Of a stretch of 64,000 nt of DNA, positions 11,544 to 23,241 are shown one piece after another. The notes beneath the pieces are model-generated. The model worked only from the letters and a program-made list of their open reading frames with translations. It ran no database searches and had not been told where the DNA came from. Origin of the DNA: Tyto alba. Lineage: Eukaryota; Chordata; Aves; Strigiformes; Tytonidae. A program made the position numbers and the translations under genes. The DNA is taken from positions 5,079,126 through 5,143,125 of the forward strand of contig NW_024881277.1 in the NCBI RefSeq assembly GCF_018691265.1, given 5' to 3'. Numbering within the stretch: position 1 is the stretch's first letter; every line of letters begins with the position of its first letter.

Positions 11544-13790
11544 AGTATCCCACATTGCTGTCCTCAGGCTCAAAGGCACCGAGAAGAAGACTGCAGTAGA
11601 ACCCTGGCCAAGCAGCAAGGGAGCCCAAGCAGCAAGAGAACCCAGAAGCAGCTGGAGCCCAAAGCGCCTGAGCCTGAGGACAGCAGAGAGCACGCTGATG
11701 TGCAGACAGGTAGAATGCTGTAAAGCTTTGAATTTCAGGTCCAACTCAAGCACGTGGGTCCAGATGAACCTGGAAAAGGCGATTCATGGGGCATTTGGGA
11801 GCGTCCCCTTGGGTTGCGGTTCTCTAACCGTTGCCCTTGTAACATCCTGGAATTCACCGCTTCGAACCTTAACACACGGGGCGAATTAGGGTGACCTTTC
11901 CCAGAGGTTAGATGACCTTTCTTCAGTTTCAGTGCACCTCCTGGCACACAGGCCAGGGCTTCTTGCTTTGCTCTTTCCAGATGCTCCTCAGACGTGGCCT
12001 GAGGTTTGTGAACAGTGCCAATGCCGGCGCCCTGCCAAGCCTGCTGCACTGCTGCCCGGCGGCCCCCAGGCTTTTCTCCATTGGCACTGGGTTTCTCCCA
12101 GAACGAGATGGTCTGCGCTGAAAGTTTTGGTCTCTTACAGCCTGACTGATGCACGTTGTCTCGTGGCCTCTGTAGCGCATCTTTTCTGAGCAAGGTCTCT
12201 CAGCTCTCCCGTAGGAAACAGGTCCGGTTCAGACCAAGTGCCCACATTTCAGGTGTGCTCTCACCTCCAGGGCTCTTCTGGCTGAGGTAGGAAGGGAACG
12301 TGCATGTTCTTCATGGTGAGAGCCAGAGCTCTGGACTGTGATGACCGACATCTGCTGAGTGACAATGCTGCCGGGACCCTTCCCGAGGGGGGCAGCAGAT
12401 GGCATCAGAGGGTCGCTCCTCACTTGGGGTGCAGGGTTTTGCCAGTTTCCTTCAGAGGAATCATTTTGCAGCACATTCTTGGCATGTAATTTGGCCTGCG
12501 GAATCAACAGGCAGAGTCGTGGCTGTTAAAGCTCATCTGACCCCAACACGTGTCATTCCTTATGCCTTTGCTTTCCAGAGCTGTGTTCAGATGAGCCTGG
12601 GGACCACGGAATAGAGGCGGACGTGGTAGGTCAGGCAGACGTGCCCCTTGAGCGACCACCCTCATTGCTCTGCAGCCTGGCAGAGGGCGGAGGAGCCATG
12701 TCCAGGGCAGCCGACAAAGGAGAGGTATGAGGCAGAGCTGGGCTCACAAACCCTGTAGCAAAACAGCCCCTGTCTTCAGTCAGTTTCTGTGGCAGAACCG
12801 AGGCAGCAGACTGCTTTCTTGGAAGCAGTCTTGCTCTGGTGACTTTGCCTCCTTAGATGGCTCATCAAGAAGGCAAGCCTGAGAGCAATTTTTTTCTGTA
12901 CCTCGTACAGTTGTAAGTCAAGCACTTATCTTAGCTGTGTTCCTGATGATAATGCCCTAAATGAATACTCGCAAGGCTCTGAAATTCCAAAATGTATCCT
13001 TCTACCTTAAAAGCTAAGTAGTAGCGCACCTGCACCCGTGATTTCCAAGCGCTCAATATGAGTAATTCCCAATCAGGAGTAAGCAGAAAAGGAAAGCCTT
13101 TATTATTCATTCTTACTCAACCTTACACATGTGTTTTGTCAGTCTTGCCTTCTAAGGATATAGTCAGATTTCCCGTTTGTTATAACAAACAGGGTAGAAA
13201 AACACCCACGAATGCTGGAAAGTGCAGAAAATCCTGGACCACCTTCCACTTGCCCCACGGCTAACTGCCATCTCTGTTTGCCACGCCAGTAAAGCCACGT
13301 GTCTGGAGATCAGGGCACACTAAAGCAGCAGGAAAGGCTTAGTCTGGCCACTCTCCAGACGCTTGCCAGGCTTACCAAAAATAAAACCAATACATCAAGG
13401 AAGAAGTTCCCGTCTAGCCCACAGGGGTTCTCCTACTGCACAGGTGCCATGCGAGCCTGCTTTCCAGCACTTTCTCCTGTGAACACTTTTTGCAGAAATA
13501 GAGGCTGGAGGGACCAGGTGCTGCATATACTGATGTCCTCAGTCATTATGTTGTTTGCCGAGTCGTTCCTCCAGATCAGAGAAGTGACAGCTAAAGCCTG
13601 AATGTTTCACAGGCGGCGTTGTCTCGGCAGGAACCTCGCGAACGCCAGCAGACAGAACCGCTGCAGGCACGGGAGGAGACCTCCGAGAAGTCGGCAGCTC
13701 GGGCGTTTGCTCAGCAGGTCTTTGCTGAGCCCGACCTGGTCTTGAACAACCTTTGTGAGAGCAACCGTTCTAATGACCCCATTGAGAGAG
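11544..13790 (+). CDS. Linker exons 7-9 joining the PH block to the SYBU block, function unknown
   Basis: Three exons, 11544-11709, 12579-12724 and 13613-13790, have good acceptors (cctgcccag, gctttccag, tttcacag) and donors. Phases run 0-1, 1-0 and 0-1, which fits exon 6 upstream and the exon at 17511 downstream. They encode about 163 residues rich in E, Q, K and R with short acidic and basic stretches, for example QREPRERQQ-like composition early in exon 9. I recognise no domain. The segment is probably disordered. Alternatives are that some of these exons belong to an older SYBU or ARHGAP20 paralog that has diverged beyond recognition, or that one of them is a chance open stretch. The matching phases make chance less likely. 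Confidence 0.45.
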
Positions 13791-16700
13791 GTTTGTATTA
13801 TTTTTTTTTTTCTCTTTTTCACATGTGAATGTAGCAATGTAACAGGCAGAATAGCCGTAAAACGGACTTGCCAGTCCTGTTCTGTAGTGTTATGTGTGAC
13901 AAGGAGAAAGTGTTGGTTGCAGATCTTGGGTAGGGTCTTCTGATGGAAGTGGGAGCTGTGGGGAACTCAGGCCTGTTTGGATTCCAGCATGTAGCAGGGA
14001 GTAATGAAGACAGGCAGGCATCCCACCTCCTGCAGAGGGCCATGAGAAGCTGGGAGGATGGGAACCCCGTCTCCTTGTCCGGTCCTTACTGCTGGATGCT
14101 GTGCGTGTCCCAGGTGGTGTGATGGGGAGGGGATGTGCAGCCTCCTCCCAGTTCAAAGCTCAATGTGGCCCTGCAGATCCCAGCTGGATCCTTTCCCCAG
14201 TAAAGCAGGCAGCAGAAGGGAGCTTTCCTCGGGCTGCTCCTGTGTGGACCCTGATATATCTGGTGCGGTGTGAAACACCCACCCTGGTCTTAGAGAGGAG
14301 CCAGGCACCGAGCTGTCGGGTGCTTTTCAAGCCGGTCGGCTTCTCGGCATGCCCAGGCACATCCTCAGCTTCTTCCACTGACTTTAGACCTCATGGTCGT
14401 GGAGAGAATGAGACAGGGGCAGAGGGAGAATACAAAAACAATCTCGCAGGAACAACCTCATATTAAATAGAATAGGAGCAGCATTAATGCTTCCTGGAAA
14501 CACACTGCTTATGCTGTTAAAGATGGGAAGTAGAGACGTAGCTGTGAGTAAAAGGTTTCTAGGATAAATTAATCTCAGTCTCTTAAACATGCGGGTCCTT
14601 CCAACAGTGAGCATTACAACTGAATTCTCTCCACTTTTCCAGCTGCTTCTAATGGCTTTACTGGGTGTTTTTACACAGTCAGGCCCTCTCTCTCCCCTCG
14701 GGCTCTCTAAATAAAGCCATCTACAGAGACAGTGTTCCAGTTATTCCTCTAGTTGCTGCAGCAGAGTGGTGACCATACATGTTCATATTTTGGTCTCTTT
14801 CCCACGTGACAGGATGTTTTTGAAGGCAAGGAAGCTCAGCAAATTTAGGTGCTTTACGTTTTGAGCACAAGCTGTCTCTGTCAGCACTGTTTTACTCACA
14901 GCTGTGTTTCACTGTGTGACTATATGCAAAACACAGCATCAGGACTGATAGATGTATGTATATACATAACAAGGTCATGTTTATGCAGTAAGAAGAGAGG
15001 CAAGTTAAGTTCCATTGTATCTAGACTTTGGCAGCTATGAAATAGTGCTGAAGTTGCAAATACAAACGAGTTACACAAAAAGACTAAACTTTCATAAGCT
15101 CATCTACATCCTGAGTTGTAGGAATCCTGTTCTTGTGGTCAGCTGGCAGTGTTCCTGTCACAGATATTCCTTGACGTTTTTCCTTTCTCCCATACTGTAA
15201 TCTTACCATTTAGATAGCCAATGGACAATAAAATGCACACAAGCAGGTTTGAGCTTTATTCTTATAGGAGGAAAAATCTTCAACGGTCTAGTACAAGCAA
15301 AATGTTAATAGCAAGGCCAGGAGACCATCCAAAAAGGTATCCGACCACCTGGCCAGAAATAGCAGACTGGGATGCCATACACCAGGCATCCATGTGGGGC
15401 TATTGTGTGGCCCTGTGTAAGGAATGTATATGCTGTCTCAACACACATGTATACATGCATGACGTGGTGTTTCAGTGCTTGCATCCTGTCCCAGTAGAGC
15501 AAATATACCTAATCTGCTCTACCCGTCAGCGCTCTGAATGCAGTGGGATATATGGTCACTGTACTGTGTCATTATCCTTGCACAGATCCGTGCAAAGAGC
15601 AGAGTTAAACGCGGGCCACTTCCACACACAAACGTGGGTGCGATGGCTGCACCACACGGGTGGGACAAAAGAATGTGTTTCTTGAGAAATGCTAACCTCT
15701 TTCATGGTTAACGCTGCTTCGGTGGGCTCTTCTGGGGCTTAAACGTGTGAGCTTTTGCAATCACGTTGTCCCAGCGACAAAACCAGTCAACAGGCATCCC
15801 TAGGGAGCTGTCAGCCGGGAGAGCGGCGTTAGGAGAGGTGAGAGGCCGTGTTCGGCTCCTGCCCGCACTGCTGCTAGGCACGGAGTTTCACCGCTTTGGT
15901 AGGGTGTTTCTAAGACAGAAGTCCCAATTACCCAGGAGAATCTGTTGCAATTAATATTTTATGGATAGATGCCATGATGTTTTTCTTAGGGATGTTTACC
16001 AAATGGGAGAAAATATTTTTCAAGCTCTCCTAGTACCAGTGCTGTTGAGCTCTGCTCTACGCAGAGCTGGCTTGAGCATAAGTAGCACACTTGGAACCGA
16101 TACTGGCAGTGACCCCTTTAATTTTTAAAATGTTCTTGAAGAGCCTGTAAATAGCCACGTGCCTAATTTTAAGCAAAAGTAGTCTCCTGTGCTCAGAGTT
16201 AAGCTTGTGTGTAGCTGTTTTCAGAATTGGGGCCAGACAGGTTAATTTATGCTTTGCAGACACATCGCTGGGTCTCAGATGCAGTTCACGCTCTCAGAAA
16301 GCTCAGCCTTTGGGGTGGTTCCATTTTCAGGCTCTGCTCACCCTTACCAGCCGTGCCTAGCTCGGCAGCCCTTCCCAGCACTACGCTGCAAGCCAGGCGG
16401 CTCAGAGAGAGGCTATTATTAAGGCTCATTTCCTCAAAAAGCTTTTGATAGCGACATCTGGTTATGATATGTTCTACTTAACCAGAGACGACTCTTGGCT
16501 AGGGCTCCTCTTCTCTGTGCCACAGCCAGGACGTGGCTTTGGAAAGCTGCTGGCATCTTTAAAGGGGTGGAATGATATGGGGGCCTGAACACCAGAGGTA
16601 TGAAATCTGTATGATGTGTTTACCCATTCGGGTCTTGCTTGGAAAATTAGATTTGGGAGGACCGTGATACCAAGAGAGCATTTAGTATCTTAGTCTCTTA

Positions 16701-17510
16701 GATGGGAGCATTTTGTTTATCAGGAAAAGACTGTGGAAGCTTCAGACATTGTGTCCCACGGTCATTTTGGTTCCCCAAGGAGGAGGGTCACTGACAGCTG
16801 CATCTGTAGGAATTATATAAATACTCTGTGACACGAAGAGGCTTTGCTGCTTTCCCTCCCTTCCCTTGCAGACTTGCAGGTGGCTCTGATTTGGTTCCAG
16901 CTGTGGCTACTTGGGTCTGATCATCAGGGGTGTTGTACTGGCATGGAGTTGATTAGCGGTGGCGAAACTGGGCCCCTGGGATTACCCTTTGCACGAGCTG
17001 GGCTGTGCATTTCAGCACTCAGCTCGGGCCGAGGAATATCTGGGCTGGGCTGAACGAGAGGCACAGAGAAACAGGGGCTGATCCCAACGCTGGCACATGG
17101 GGAGGCTGGGAAAGTGTTGGGTTAAATCCGAACAGGGCTGATCCTCAGACCGCTTGCTAAGAGCTGCCAGAAGGTGAGGGTGGTTGGTGGATGTCTCACC
17201 CTCTTTAAGGCTGTGAAGACACGGGTCCCGGCTATGGAGGGATGCAAGACGTCCCCACCGAGTCCTAACATGGCTTCTGTAGCATCAGGGGTTCGTGTCC
17301 AGATGTTTCTCCTGCTCCTCTGGAAGTGCCAGTTCTGAAGCCATGTTGAAAATCCAGTGCTTGCCCTTAGGGATGGTTGAAAATTCATGCGAGTTCTAAA
17401 GTTCACCCAGCACGCACAAAGGGAGAATGCTTGTGATTTGCTGTTATTTGGAAAACAGTCTTTGTGTTCTACTTTCCATCATGTTTCCAATCTTCCCTTT
17501 TCCTTTCCAG
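13791..17510 (+). other. Long intron, no gene recognised
   Basis: This 3.7-kb stretch separates the exon ending at 13790 from the SYBU-like exon at 17511. It is moderately AT-rich, with no conserved protein segment, LTR or LINE that I can name. All open frames are short. The 15.2-15.7 kb part has an open 154-codon frame on the plus strand without a recognisable motif. I treat it as intronic. Confidence 0.4.
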
Positions 17511-19472
17511 GGAGTGAAGCCAATTTCATCTCTCCAAGCAGCACAGGCACTATTTCAGTGCATGAAGTCCCCATGTCTGCTGCTGGAAGCAAAAGATCTT
17601 TCTCTCTCGAGTAAGCACAGCAGTTTTTTCCGGGATAGTGCAAGTGTTGCTAGTGCAGAGGTAGACGAGTAGGTCTGGTCTTGCAGCTAATACATACAGC
17701 ATCAGTATTGTGAGTGTTAAAACAGTTTGGGTAACACTATGCTCTCAGGCAACACTAACACAGATGAGAACTGTGATACGAGAAAGAAACAAAAAAAGAG
17801 CTGTATTTGGGGAAAAAAAAAAAAAAAAGAAGGTTTTTTAGTTCTAAAAAGTTTTTGTTGTAAAAGTATTTTAAAGTTAAATGTCTCATTTGATAGCATG
17901 GCACTGAAACCAAGGACAGCAGATAGTAAACTCTGCACGACAGCCACAAACCAGCTGTTTCCTCAAGGATGTTGATTTTCCAGAGGAGCCTCTTGTGAGG
18001 ACACTGGGGAGCCCCAAACGAGTCAAGCTTTGTATCGGTCTATGGGAAGTCTCTTTTTGGCAGGACTGAAGACCTCTAGGAATGATGTTCTGTGACGGTT
18101 TGGGTTTCTTCCCTTTCCAGGCGATCAGGGAGATACATTTCTTGTGGTGACAACCACAGCATTGAGCCACAAAACCGAGAGCAGTACTTGAGTCATCTGC
18201 AGCAGAAAGAATTTACAGTACAGCATTTGAAAACAAAGCTGAAGGAGTCTGAGAGCAAACTTCAGGAAAGGTATATTTCACTTCAGAAACCAGAGTTAGA
18301 ACGATTTACTCAGGAGCGTTTTGGGGTGGGAATCCAGGACCTTTTTCCTCATTTTCTGACCATGTAAAGATTTCATGAAGAAATTTGAAATATGATCAGA
18401 CTGATTAGTTGTTTCAGGTTTCATCGTGATGCTCAGTGCATACGTACCATGCGGCTTAGTTAATACAGCTGTTTGTCTCTTTTCCCTTTCTTTGAACTTG
18501 CCCAATAGAATATTTTTAAAGAGTAGTTTTTTACCAGGCTGATTTAGCACTGCGACCTTTTCTACATCAAGCTGTTTTTACCTGCAACCATGTATTTGCT
18601 CCATCTCCTGTTCCACCTCGCTCAGAGACAGATGGCTACCAATGTCCCCCTTCTCCCCTAGTGAAAGAAAAGCTCTTACACACACCAGCGTGCCCACTGG
18701 TGGTTTTGCCCCTTGGGGACTGAATGGTTCACAACAGCCCTTTGTATGGACGCGAAGCAAAGCAGTGACACACAACCCAGGCGGGCACAGAGCGGGCTCT
18801 GCACGGAGCCCCAGGGCCAGAGGCCCAGGGAGCGCTTGGTCCCGCTCGCATCGCCCGACCTCTGCATCTGCGCGGGCTGGATCTCACGTGGGGGCCCCCT
18901 CTCCTCACTCCTCGCAGGCCAAGGCAGCAGCCCCTGGCCCCACGTGGGGCTGGGTGGGTGCAAAGCAAGGCGGGGGCTGCAGCCCCGAGCCGTCCTGTGC
19001 CCGAGGCCCGTGTTGGCTCTGGCTGCAGGTGCCGAGCTGCTGGCAGGCACGGGGGACGCATCCGGGCAGCCGCTTCCCATCGCCTCCAGGGCGAGGCAGG
19101 AGGCCAGACGGCAAGCGCTGCACTCTTTCACTGACCGTCCACAGCACTGCCACTGCATTTTGCTTTTGCTGCAGGGAAACAGAAATAGAAGAGCTCAAGG
19201 CTCAGCTGGCACGGATGAAGGAAGGCTGGGTTGAGGAAGAGTATAAGCATGTGGAGCTGGAGCTGCACTTCTGGGAAGCGAGAAGGGAAAGTCACGAACT
19301 CCAGCAGGCTGTTGAAAGCATGAGAAACAGCTTGGCTGAGAAAGGCAAAATAATTCAGAAATACTTCATAGCCATAAGCATTGCAAACAAGAAACTGGAA
19401 GCTTTGCTGCAGGGCCTGGGGATGGCTCAGAAGAGCTCTGTGAGAGATGAGCAGTGCCTGGAGTCCACGTAG
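17511..19472 (+). CDS. SYBU: Syntabulin-like coiled-coil block, exons 10-12
   Basis: Syntabulin is an adaptor that links kinesin-1 (KIF5) to syntaxin-bearing vesicles and mitochondria for axonal transport, and is anchored by a C-terminal membrane segment. Exons 17511-17610, 18121-18270 and 19175-19472 splice in phase (1-2, 2-2, 2-stop). Exon 10 carries the Ser-rich segment (GSEANF, STGTISVHEV). Exon 11 carries SGRYISCG, LSHLQQKEFTVQHLKTKLKE and the start of the coiled coil. Exon 12 continues the coiled coil (ETEIEELKAQLARMKEGW to IQKYFIAISIANKKLEALL) and stops at TAG 19470-19472 after DEQCLEST. Compared with full syntabulin, the long Ser/Pro-rich middle between exons 10 and 11 is missing, and so are the C-terminal region and membrane anchor. 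The presence of introns argues for DNA duplication rather than retrocopying. Reading frame and phases are intact from the ATG at 9137, giving 523 codons in total. A product would keep a coiled coil but could not anchor like normal syntabulin. Confidence 0.75.
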
Positions 19473-20090
19473 GACTCAGAGGGGAAGCCGTTAGCGTTGT
19501 GTGCCACGATGCCAGGCAGCCTCACCACGGAGGACCAAGCTCTGGAGGAGGTGGCAGACAGTGGGCTGCTTCTTAATGAGGACACCGCTAACGGGACTGA
19601 CTCATTTGAAGAGCATTTGACCGCCACAACTTCTGGGTCAAGCGATCCAGCTCCCTCCAGTTCTGCTGTGTATCAAGAGATGCTTGAAAATGTTCTGGAT
19701 GAAAAAACAACTTCTTCTCAGGAGGAGGAGAAAATCAGCAAGGTGATGGTGGAACAGGCCATCCCAACTGACCTGGTGCCATGGAGCCTAGATGCGGAGT
19801 AGCTCATTCAGAACATCTTCAGAGCTCGAGATGCCTGCCCTCTAATCCCACCTGCTTCACTGAAGGAATTGGGTGAAATTTCTCTTGGAAGCGTCCGTGA
19901 TTCTGCTACCCTAGTGGACTTAACTCCAAGTGATCCAAACTCTGCCGTCCTCTTGTCTCCTATGGAGTCTCCATGCAGGAAGGTGGAGCATAAAGTTAAT
20001 AAAAACCGTTATGTGAAAGAACTTGATTTTGCAGAACCTCATCATGCTGAAGCTTTTGGCTATGTCAATACCCTCTCTCAGACAGCTTGA
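19473..20090 (+). pseudogene. SYBU: Former SYBU C-terminal region, in frame beyond two TAG stops
   Basis: After the TAG at 19470-19472 the same frame continues for 109 codons to a second TAG (19800-19802), then for 95 codons to TGA at 20088-20090. The translation still resembles syntabulin: a TTEDQALEEVADSGLL segment, VEQAIPTDLVPWS, then LIQN immediately after the second stop, then VDLTPSDPNSAVLLSPMES and VKELDFAE. From memory of the family, the second stop replaces a glutamate codon (one substitution). The transmembrane segment and luminal tail that follow in syntabulin are absent, and the frame diverges after DFAE. It is now probably 3' untranslated sequence of the PH-SYBU gene. Readthrough cannot be excluded, but no readthrough context such as CTA after the stop is present. 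Confidence 0.7.
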
Positions 20091-20461
20091 GTATTTCACT
20101 AGTCTTGTGCATATACAGGGACTGTAACCGAAAATGTACATTGCTGGGAGTCTTGAAACATCTTACAACAATAAGTACAGGCGTGGATATGCTCTGAATA
20201 TTAAGACCTGCCTCATCCTTGTGACGCCCAGGTTCTTAATTACTTGTGCTGGCCACAAAGATCCAGGACGGTTCCTTAAGCATTGTATTAAGGGAGGGAA
20301 GGGAAACCTAACAGACAAGTTGTCTCTGTCTCTCTCTCTTTCTCTCTTCTCCTTTCTTTAACAAATTGTAACTAGCTCCAAGTAAGCATGGGACTTGTTT
20401 ATCTAGTTAAGAAGTTGCCATTGAGTATTTGTATCTCACCACTTGCCATGTCTTTTGTATT

Positions 20462-20467
20462 AATAAA
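20462..20467 (+). terminator. Poly(A) signal AATAAA of the PH-SYBU unit
   Basis: AATAAA occurs about 370 bp after the last SYBU-like codon and about 990 bp after the first TAG, within AT-rich DNA following a CT-repeat (about 20325-20350). A GT-rich stretch (ggctggtggtgttt) lies about 15-20 bp downstream, as expected for a cleavage site. Confidence 0.55.
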
Positions 20468-20499
20468 TTGTTAAACGGGTTGGCTGGTGGTGTTTCACC

Positions 20500-21440
20500 T
20501 CAATTCAGTATGAGGGTATCTCAAACTTGGTCGTAGGTCCCAAGGGGAGGGAGGCTGTTTTGAACAGCTTCTTTTGGGCTGCAGCATTTCTAAATTGTCG
20601 TCACGGACAGGATGCCCTTGTGATACTGATCCAACCAGAAGGGATCAGGGCCCTTAGCATGGCCCCTTCTTTAAGGAAGTGCCTGACAGGAGAGAGGACA
20701 GTGGATCTTCTTGGAAAGATCCACACTGGGTCCGTAACCACACACGTGGCTGAATACTTTAGAGTAACCCTTTTGTATTGTGTAACAGTTGTTATAGGGA
20801 TCGATTTGGGCATCCAACAATAGCAGAGAAGCCCCTTCTTGAGAAATTGAAGGGCTATAAATCCCTGTCCTCTCCTCTTGGCATGCCTTGGGCCCAAAAG
20901 AATTGGCAAGCATTGGTGGACAGGATCACGCTTTTGGCAAAGGAGTGAAAACTGGGGTTGGGGAAAGGAAAAGCAACCATCTGTGCTGTTCTAGGGGCTG
21001 CGTTAATTGCGGCTGGAAAGGAAAAGCAAGCAGAGAAAGAGACAATTGAGTGCTTGCAAGAGCAGATAAGAAACTTGAAAAGTCATCTCACTGCTGAACA
21101 TAACACTCCTCAGAGGCTTCATGCAATTTTGCCAAATTCACTAGACTGAGAGAAAATCTTCCAGTATGAATTGCAAGAAAACAGGCAGGTGTTTGATGAG
21201 AGGATAGATCCGGGCTCCTTTCAGGATAGCGAACTGGGATTTTCGGGTTTGGCCAAAATACAGGAAAAATACTCTCAGGGCCCCTGACAAACTGAAACAG
21301 AGTAGGACTGGAGAGTCTCCCTCACCAGGAAAGATCATATTCTGTCGAGCCAAGATGAAGCTAGAGGATACTGGGGACTGTAGGGCAGGGTTTGGCTTCT
21401 CTCATCAAAACCCCCAGCACTGCACAATTGATAGAAGGAG
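20500..21440 (+). other. Possible old retroviral remnant left of the provirus
   Basis: A TATA-like box (ctataaatcc, about 20858) and a promoter-like arrangement precede a 63-codon frame at 20958-21149. That frame encodes an Ala-rich start and a Glu/Lys-rich helix (AEKETIECLQEQIRNLKSHL), possibly coiled coil. I could not tie it to a named family. The rest, up to the LTR at 21444, is featureless. An older LTR plus the start of a gag-like frame is one reading. Unique sequence is the other. Confidence 0.25.
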
Positions 21441-21443
21441 ACG

Positions 21444-21970
21444 TGTTGGAGAATGGCTCAGAGACAAGGGTCCTGAGCCCACCGAGCAATTGTATGATCA
21501 GAGCCTGCTCTAGCTGCTGATGCTGGGCCTCACTAGGGTTTGCCTGCAGCTGCTCGCAGCTGCTGATACAGGAGGAATGTCAAGGACGCTTCAGCCCTGT
21601 GTACCGTGGTGTGTCGAAAACAGGTTAAGGGGAATTCAAAATAGTGGTCTGAGAAACCTAGTGTTACGGTAACAGTGGTCTGAGAAACATTGTGTTATGG
21701 TACTGTTGTGTATCAAAAACAAGTCAAGAGGAATTAGAAATAGTGGCCTGAGAAACTTAGTGTTATGAGAAGCTTGTGCTGTAAGCTAACCGCAAGTAGG
21801 TGGACCGTGCGAATACGACCTTTAGAGCTTAAGCCAATCAGCTAGTGACTAGTAGGCATAATAATTAGCATTGTCTGTATAAATATATACACCCGGAAAA
21901 TAAAGTTGAATTGATGCTCTATCTTTCACACTGAACCTGTCTTGGCGTGTCGTTCGTCCGCGGCTCCACA
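21444..21970 (+). repeat. 5' LTR of the class II provirus
   Basis: It starts TGTTGGAGAATGG and ends GGCTCCACA, with the TG...CA ends typical of LTRs. It contains a TATA-like tgtataaatatat (about 21873-21886) and AATAAA at 21899-21904, so a U3-R-U5 order can be seen. It is about 40 bp shorter than the 3' copy, which has an extra block of the internal tggtctgagaaac repeats. Confidence 0.85.
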
Positions 21971-21973
21971 AGA

Positions 21974-21991
21974 TGGCGCCCAAACAGGAAC
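21974..21991 (+). other. Retroviral primer-binding site, tRNA-Lys type
   Basis: TGGCGCCCAAACAGGAAC lies three bases after the LTR end. It resembles the 3' end complement of tRNA-Lys used by betaretroviruses and lentiviruses, with two apparent mismatches to the tRNA-Lys3 site. Confidence 0.7.
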
Positions 21992-22650
21992 CTGCATAGA
22001 AGAATAACACGGACGGAGCGGCAGACCCGGAGAAACAGCAACGACCGAGGAATTCGAGAACGGACCCGGAGAAACACCAAATACAGCAGCGTCCAGGGTC
22101 CACGAGCTGAGACGGAGAGGCACCGGCCCCAGCAGCCCAGGGAGAGTACGCGGAGAGAAGCCGGCTGGAGCGGCCCCACAGAGCGGAGGCGGAGCGGCCC
22201 CGAGACCAGAAGTGAGTGGCCCCGCGAACGGAAGCAGAAAGGCGCCGGAGCTGACGTGGTAAGGAGCCGACTGCGGCAGCCCCGGGGGTGGACGTGAAGG
22301 CACGCTACAGGCGAACGCTGAGCGGCCCCGGGGGCGGACGCGAGGGGGCGCTGGAGGCGAGCGCAGGGTGGCCCCGGAAGTGGAAGTGGGGAGGCGCCAG
22401 GACTGACGCAGAGGGGCGCCGGAAGCTGACGCGGAAAGGCGCTGCACACAGCGGCGGCAGAAACAAACGCGGGGAAACATCAGAGACAGCAGCGCCTAGC
22501 CGAATCAAGAACGATCGGACAGTGGGCCTCCGACAGGTCGTTCCGAGGAGCTGAACCGAGATAGAGGGTCGCTCTCCGCAAGGGCTGCTGGCAAGAGCTG
22601 CACCTGGTGCCTTAATCATGGAGCATCAGCAGCATATCAAAGGGGGTAAT

Positions 22651-23140
22651 TTTTTAGTGCCTTAAACAGGGAGCACAAGCCGGCGGGAGTATTTTTAGTG
22701 CCTTAAACAGGGAGCACAGGCCGGCGGGAGTATTTTTTAGTGCCTTAAACAGGGAGCACAAGCTGGCGGGAGTATTTTTTAGTGCCTTAAACAGGGAGCA
22801 CAGGCCGGCGGGAGTGTTTTTTAGTGCCTTAAACAGGGAGCACAAGCCGGCGGGAGTATTTTTAGTGCCTTAAACAGGGAGCACAAGCTGGCGGGAGTAT
22901 TTTTTAGTGCCTTAAACAGGGAGCACAAGCCGGCGGGAGTATTTTTAGTGCCTTAAACAGGGAGCACAGGCCGGCGGGAGTATTTTTAGTGCCTTAAACA
23001 GGGAGCACAAGCCGGCGGGAGTATTTTTAGTGCCTTAAACAGGGAGCACAAGCTGGCAGGAGTATTTTTTAGTGCCTTAAACAGGGAGCACAAGCCGGCG
23101 GGAGTATTTTTAGTGCCTTAAACAGGGAGCACAGGGCCGC
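22651..23140 (+). repeat. 12-copy 41/42-bp tandem repeat in the proviral leader
   Basis: The core tgccttaaacagggagcaca begins at 22658, 22699, 22741, 22783, 22825, 22866, 22908, 22949, 22990, 23031, 23073 and 23114, giving a strict 41 or 42 bp period set by the length of a T run. A degenerate thirteenth copy starts at 23142 and related cores continue to about 23230. Between copies is a GCCGGCGGGAGTAT segment with single-base variants (GCTGGC, CAGGCC). It lies between the primer site and the gag start, where packaging signals are normally found. The apparent peptide repeat on the minus strand is only a translation of the array. The leader before it (22000-22620) is GC-rich, with looser repeats around CGGCCCCG. 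Confidence 0.9.
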
Positions 23141-23241
23141 TGGTGCCTTAATCAGGGGTGGGTCGGCAGTAACAGTACTGTACCTTATCCAGGGAACACA
23201 GGACCGGAGGTGCCTTAACCAAGGAGCACCAGGTTGATGAT

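Noticed and set aside
18642..19472. Long frame starting at 18642 as the true SYBU exon start
   Set aside because: The 5' part (to 19174) is GC-rich intron with no SYBU similarity. The acceptor at 19174 gives the matching phase and homology.
17511..20090. Processed retrocopy of SYBU
   Set aside because: Introns with matching phases and splice sites are retained between SYBU exons, which excludes a reverse-transcribed copy.
22651..23140. CRISPR-like regular repeats
   Set aside because: The 41/42-bp units are contiguous with no unique spacers, and they lie in a retroviral leader in a vertebrate genome.
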